A DNA stretch of 64,000 bases. It comes from Parvicella sp964387945 (GTDB lineage Bacteria; Bacteroidota; Bacteroidia; Flavobacteriales_D; Parvicellaceae). The stretch covers positions 245,987 to 309,986 of the forward strand of contig CAYLYX010000004.1 of assembly GCA_964387945.1 (NCBI GenBank). Direction: 5' to 3'. This document shows, piece by piece, positions 61,030 to 64,000 of this stretch (its first letter is position 1; each line of letters opens with the position of its first letter). The notes beneath the pieces are model-generated. The model did no database searches, was not told the DNA's origin, and saw only the letters and a list, made by a program, of their open reading frames with translations. Made by a program: the position numbers and the translations under genes.

Positions 61030-62244
61030 ATGCAAGGAAAAAAACTATTGATCATTGGAAAAGTTTGGCCTGAGCCAAAGAGTTCAGCTGCGGGTTGGAG
61101 AATGATGCAGTTGATTCATACATTTCTAAATGCTGGGTCTGAGGTTCACTTTGCTTCAACAGCTAGCGCCACGGGATTTGAGACAAAATTGGATGGCACT
61201 GGTGTGAAGACACACACCATTCAACTGAACGATGATAATTTTGATGCGTTTATCCTTGCTTTACGTCCTGATGTGGTAATGTATGACCGCTTTATGACGG
61301 AAGAACAGTTCGGCTGGCGGGTGAGAAACGTACTGCCGAATACGATGACCGTGCTAGACACCGAAGATTTCCATTTCCTTCGAAAAGGTAGACAAGATGG
61401 TGTAAAACAAAGAGGGTATTTTAAGTCTTCAGATTTTTATAATGACACCACCAAGAGAGAGTTGGCGAGTATCTTGCGAACTGACCTCACCTTGATTATT
61501 TCCTCGTTTGAGATGGATCTGCTAGAAAAACAGTTCAAAATGGACAGTAGCAAGTTGTTTTATTTGCCGTTGATAATGGAAAAGGCAGATAATATTGTCC
61601 CGTTTGATGAGCGAACGGATCTGGTATTTATCGGCAACTTTATGCATGAACCCAATTGGGATGCTGTATTGCAGTTAAAAAAGATTTGGAAGCAATGGGA
61701 GCACAAACCAAAACAGTTGCGGCTAAAAGTTTATGGAGCTTATCCTCCGCAAAAGGCATTTCAACTCAACAGCGATCGTGAGCAGTTTCATATCATGGGC
61801 AGAGCGGACGATGCAGAAGCAGTGATTGGGGGAGCTCGTTTATTATTGGCTCCCTTGCGTTTTGGCGCTGGACTTAAGGGTAAATTGATTGAAGCTATGC
61901 GATTGGGAACGCCTAGTGTTACAACTTCAGTTGGGGTAGAAGGAATAGCTGATAAGACGAATTGGGGGGGAGTAGTGGAAGATGATTTTGAGCAGTGGCC
62001 ACGGTTGATTAGCAACTTGTTTGACGATGAGGAACAATGGAATTCTTTTCAGCAACGGGGTTTTGAGAATCTAACTAGACTGTGTGATTCAAGTCTTCTT
62101 GATGAACTGCTGAGCAAGATAGCGCAACTTAGTGAGCGTCTTGCGGAACACCGACAGAACAACTATTTGGGAGAAGTATTGCACCATCAAACCTTGCGAA
62201 GCACAGAGTACATGTCGCGGTGGATTGCAGAGAAGAACAAATAA
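61030..62244 (+). CDS. Glycosyltransferase, GT4-like
   Basis: The protein of about 404 residues starts at ATG 61030 (MQGKKLLIIGKVWPEPKSSA). It has a GT-B fold: an N-terminal nucleotide-independent domain with SAAGWRMMQLI, and a C-terminal domain with VFIGNFMHEPNWDAV, ARLLLAPLRFGAGLKGKLIEA and LGTPSVTTSVGVEG. The last motifs contain the GT4 EX-type Glu/Lys region for the sugar nucleotide. Donor and acceptor are unknown, and no other polysaccharide gene is nearby. Confidence 0.88.
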   Translation: MQGKKLLIIGKVWPEPKSSAAGWRMMQLIHTFLNAGSEVHFASTASATGFETKLDGTGVKTHTIQLNDDNFDAFILALRPDVVMYDRFMTEEQFGWRVRNVLPNTMTVLDTEDFHFLRKGRQDGVKQRGYFKSSDFYNDTTKRELASILRTDLTLIISSFEMDLLEKQFKMDSSKLFYLPLIMEKADNIVPFDERTDLVFIGNFMHEPNWDAVLQLKKIWKQWEHKPKQLRLKVYGAYPPQKAFQLNSDREQFHIMGRADDAEAVIGGARLLLAPLRFGAGLKGKLIEAMRLGTPSVTTSVGVEGIADKTNWGGVVEDDFEQWPRLISNLFDDEEQWNSFQQRGFENLTRLCDSSLLDELLSKIAQLSERLAEHRQNNYLGEVLHHQTLRSTEYMSRWIAEKNK

Positions 62245-62247
62245 AAA

Positions 62248-62275
62248 CCTCCGTCTCTAATTAAAAAGACGGAGG
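62248..62275. terminator. Hairpin between convergent genes (CCTCCGTCT/AGACGGAGG)
   Basis: A perfect nine-base stem follows the glycosyltransferase stop. On the plus strand no T run follows, but on the minus strand TTTTTAT does, so it can serve as a second terminator for the YceI gene. Confidence 0.65.
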
Positions 62276-62292
62276 CAAATCAAATAAAAATG

Positions 62293-62323
62293 TCTTGCCT
62301 AAATTTACTGACACAAGGCAAGA
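62293..62323 (-). terminator. Terminator of the pirin-YceI operon
   Basis: TCTTGCC and GGCAAGA pair with a 17-base loop and, on the minus strand, are followed by ATTTTTATTTG. It lies 17 bases after the YceI stop. Confidence 0.65.
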
Positions 62324-62339
62324 AGAGATAAACAGTAGA

Positions 62340-62849
62340 TTACTGCTTTACAAATTGCACATCCAATTGAAGTTTTACCTTATCGGATACAACAATGTTT
62401 CCGGCTTCTGTTACTGCGCTCCAGTTAAGCCCGAAATCTTTTCGATTGATCGTTCCTGTTACTTCAAAACCTGCTTTCGTTTGTCCATATCCATCCACAG
62501 CGGTACCCAAGTGTTCAACGCCCAATTCTACGTCTTTGGTTACGTCTCTTATGGTAAGCTGGCCAGCAAGCGTACTTCCGTCAAAACTAGACGACTTGAA
62601 CGTCAGTTTGGGAAAGGTTCCTGCGTTAAAAAAATCATCTGATTTTAAATGATTGTCTCGATCTTCATTCTTCGTATTAATCGAGTCTATCTCCGCTTCG
62701 AAGTTGATTTTTGCACCAGAGAAGTTTTCATTTTCTGTATCAATGGTACCGTCAAACTTTTCAAAGAATCCGGTTACCGTTGAAATCATCATGTGTTTTA
62801 CTTTAAATGCGATATCCGAGTGCATCGGATCAATTTTCCATGTTGTCAT
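62340..62849 (-). CDS. YceI-family lipocalin-like protein, no signal peptide
   Basis: The protein of about 169 residues starts at ATG 62849 (MTTWKIDPMHSDIAFKVKHM). It has the YceI beta-barrel pattern: HSDIAFKVKHMMISTVTG with the F-x-V-x-H start, SFDGSTLAGQLTIRDVTKDV, and AGFEVTGTINRKDFGLNW. YceI proteins bind long isoprenoid or fatty chains. Most are periplasmic, but this one has no signal sequence and is probably cytoplasmic. It follows the pirin gene by 16 bases on the same strand. Confidence 0.9.
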   Translation of the reverse strand: MTTWKIDPMHSDIAFKVKHMMISTVTGFFEKFDGTIDTENENFSGAKINFEAEIDSINTKNEDRDNHLKSDDFFNAGTFPKLTFKSSSFDGSTLAGQLTIRDVTKDVELGVEHLGTAVDGYGQTKAGFEVTGTINRKDFGLNWSAVTEAGNIVVSDKVKLQLDVQFVKQ

Positions 62850-62865
62850 GTCTGTGTGTTTTTGG

Positions 62866-63591
62866 TTATACAATTATGTTTTTGTTCATGGGTACTTCCA
62901 TTAGAAGCAGTTGAGTTCCTTTTGATACAGAAAACTCAAATGCGGCTGTGTTCTCGACACCCAATCCGTCTCTTTTTTGTAGTTTTTGATTTCCCACTTT
63001 TGCGTTGCCTTCAATGACAAAAAGATAAACGCCATTGTTCGCATCGTTCAGCTGATAATGCTCTGCGGAAGACTGATCATATTCTCCCAAATAAAACCAT
63101 GCGTTCTGATGAATCCATACGCCTTGATCGGCAGCATTGGGTGATAAGATTTGGTAGAGTTGATTCTCTTTTCTTACTTCTGCTAATGAGACTTCATCGT
63201 ATCGTGGTTCAACGTTTTTTTTATTCGGATAAACCCAAATCTGTAGAAGGTTGAGTTCTTCTTTTTCGCTATGATTATACTCACTGTGCATTATACCCGT
63301 TCCAGCACTCATTACCTGAACTTCTCCCTTTCTAATCACGGCTTTATTGCCCATGCTGTCTTGATGTTCCAAAGCTCCTAAAAGCGGAATGGTGATAATT
63401 TCCATGTTATTGTGCGGATGGGTAGGGAACCCGGCTCCCGCAGCTACATGATCGTCATTCAACACCCGTAGTGCTCCAAAGTTCATTCGATTTTTGTCGA
63501 AATACTGTGCGAAACTAAAAGTATGGTTTGCTAATAACCATCCATGGTCTGCAAATCCTCTTGTTTTATTGTGGTGATAAGTAAGTTTCAT
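62866..63591 (-). CDS. Pirin-family protein
   Basis: The 241-residue bicupin protein has the pirin metal-binding motifs FPTHPHNNMEIITIP, with two His and a Glu, and GTGIMHSEYN. The N-terminal FSFAQYFDKNRMNFGALRVLNDD is typical of YhhW-like bacterial pirins, which show quercetinase-type dioxygenase activity. It is co-transcribed with the YceI gene. A palindrome and a -7 box lie just upstream. Confidence 0.92.
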   Translation of the reverse strand: MKLTYHHNKTRGFADHGWLLANHTFSFAQYFDKNRMNFGALRVLNDDHVAAGAGFPTHPHNNMEIITIPLLGALEHQDSMGNKAVIRKGEVQVMSAGTGIMHSEYNHSEKEELNLLQIWVYPNKKNVEPRYDEVSLAEVRKENQLYQILSPNAADQGVWIHQNAWFYLGEYDQSSAEHYQLNDANNGVYLFVIEGNAKVGNQKLQKRDGLGVENTAAFEFSVSKGTQLLLMEVPMNKNIIV

Positions 63592-63607
63592 TTCGTCTTG
63601 TTTTTAA

Positions 63608-63615
63608 CAAATATA
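63608..63615 (-). promoter_or_regulatory. Candidate -7 box TATATTTG for the pirin-YceI operon
   Basis: TATATTTG on the minus strand fits TANNTTTG and lies 16 bases upstream of the ATG at 63591. No -33 TTG is at the expected distance; the region upstream is occupied by the palindrome. Confidence 0.45.
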
Positions 63616-63627
63616 CCAAGCAAATAT

Positions 63628-63640
63628 TTTACATGGTAAA
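63628..63640. promoter_or_regulatory. Candidate operator TTTACATGGTAAA upstream of pirin
   Basis: TTTAC-ATG-GTAAA is a 5-3-5 inverted repeat just upstream of the -7 box, flanked by two AAATATTT copies (63622-63629 and 63638-63645). The form resembles MarR/HxlR-type operators. No such regulator gene is in the window. Confidence 0.4.
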
Positions 63641-63768
63641 TATTTAGTTAAAAAATCAGGTTTAGCTTTAGTTTGTTTTAAATCAAAAGGTTAGGAGTTG
63701 CTTGAAGTAGTTTTTATGAATTGAGGGTTTACCTTTTTCTCAAAATGACATTAAAGAATAAAAGCCTT

Positions 63769-64000
63769 ATGAAAAAAGCAACAAAACAATGGGGAATGAT
63801 GATCGGGATGATGATCATGTCCTTTTCGAGTTATGCAGTTGACGAAATACAAAAAGTACTTAACAATGAAATTGAAGTGCCAACATACTACAACGAATAC
63901 GGTACGACTCAACTAGTGATCACCTTTGAATACGCATCTGCAAAAGCGAGAGCTACTGATGTAACCCCCTCTTTATTAAAGGATGTGGATGTTCTGACAA
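63769..64000 (+). CDS. Exported protein of unknown function, N-terminal 77 residues (runs off the window)
   Basis: ATG 63769 opens a frame that runs to the window edge. The first residues MKKATKQWGMMIGMMIMSFS form a signal peptide with an unusual number of Met in its core, with cleavage expected near SYA (about 21-23). The visible mature part (EIEVPTYYNEYGTTQLVITF) looks beta-rich. Too little is present for a family assignment. Confidence 0.7.
   Translation, partial: MKKATKQWGMMIGMMIMSFSSYAVDEIQKVLNNEIEVPTYYNEYGTTQLVITFEYASAKARATDVTPSLLKDVDVLT

Noticed and set aside
52219..63732. 15-base identical sequence GAATTGAGGGTTTAC at 52219 and 63718
   Set aside because: One or two exact 15-base matches are expected by chance in 64 kb, and the flanks do not match.
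1..64000. CRISPR array, tRNA or rRNA genes
   Set aside because: I saw no regularly spaced direct repeats and no cloverleaf or GGTTCGA-type arm in any spacer between genes.

Overview
The window is a stretch of chromosome from a Bacteroidota bacterium, most likely Flavobacteriia-like; the family cannot be fixed from the sequence alone. The evidence is a GldA-type gliding ATPase, a type IX secretion C-terminal sorting domain, carboxypeptidase-regulatory TonB receptors, many signal peptides cut just before Gln, and promoters of the TTG-N19-TANNTTTG type rather than -35/-10 boxes. Genes are dense on both strands. I see no rRNA, tRNA, CRISPR array, prophage or intact insertion sequence. A 10-base run of N at 49051-49060 is an assembly gap inside a peptidase gene.

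Layout. 1-3.4 kb: start of a transaldolase/fructose-6-phosphate aldolase gene, then a metal-uptake locus (ZnuD-like TonB receptor, a coupled Cys/His-rich lipoprotein and a divergent Zur-like regulator) with two matching palindromes between the divergent promoters. 3.4-12.3 kb: MoxR ATPase with a 7TM/SpoIIE phosphatase, hutI, a SiaC-like DUF1987 protein, DUF4159, an agmatinase-family enzyme and gldA. 12.3-18.4 kb: a VOC lipoprotein, a secreted T9SS cargo coupled to an acetyltransferase, and the biotin operon bioF-bioD-bioA. 18.4-19.7 kb: a GlxA-type regulator and a small alpha/beta-barrel protein.

19.8-32.4 kb is the most unusual part. An ECF sigma factor, a large membrane anti-sigma protein ending in a TonB C-terminal domain, an LRR protein carrying the same ZU5-like domain as the anti-sigma protein, and a CAP-like secreted protein form one minus-strand set. 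Divergently there is an exported WD40-caspase protein coupled to an outer-membrane barrel, then a second, unanchored TonB C-terminal protein. This looks like a cell-envelope sensing and response system, but its function is not known from sequence.

32.5-45 kb: EamA transporter, an M28/glutaminyl-cyclase-like lipoprotein, polA, outer-membrane proteins, a PabA/TrpG amidotransferase, a TonB receptor, an OmpA-domain protein, DUF2200 and a ribosome hibernation factor. 45-51.8 kb: an exported endonuclease, an AT-rich lone SIR2-domain gene beside a repeat-bearing 430-bp spacer, the gapped S9 peptidase and glpD. 51.8-64 kb: small lipoprotein and VOC genes, ogt (with no normal start codon) coupled to menB, a large membrane protein, anmK, an acyl-CoA dehydrogenase with a full consensus promoter, NUDIX, a beta-lactamase-like hydrolase, a glycosyltransferase, and a pirin-YceI pair with a palindromic operator candidate.
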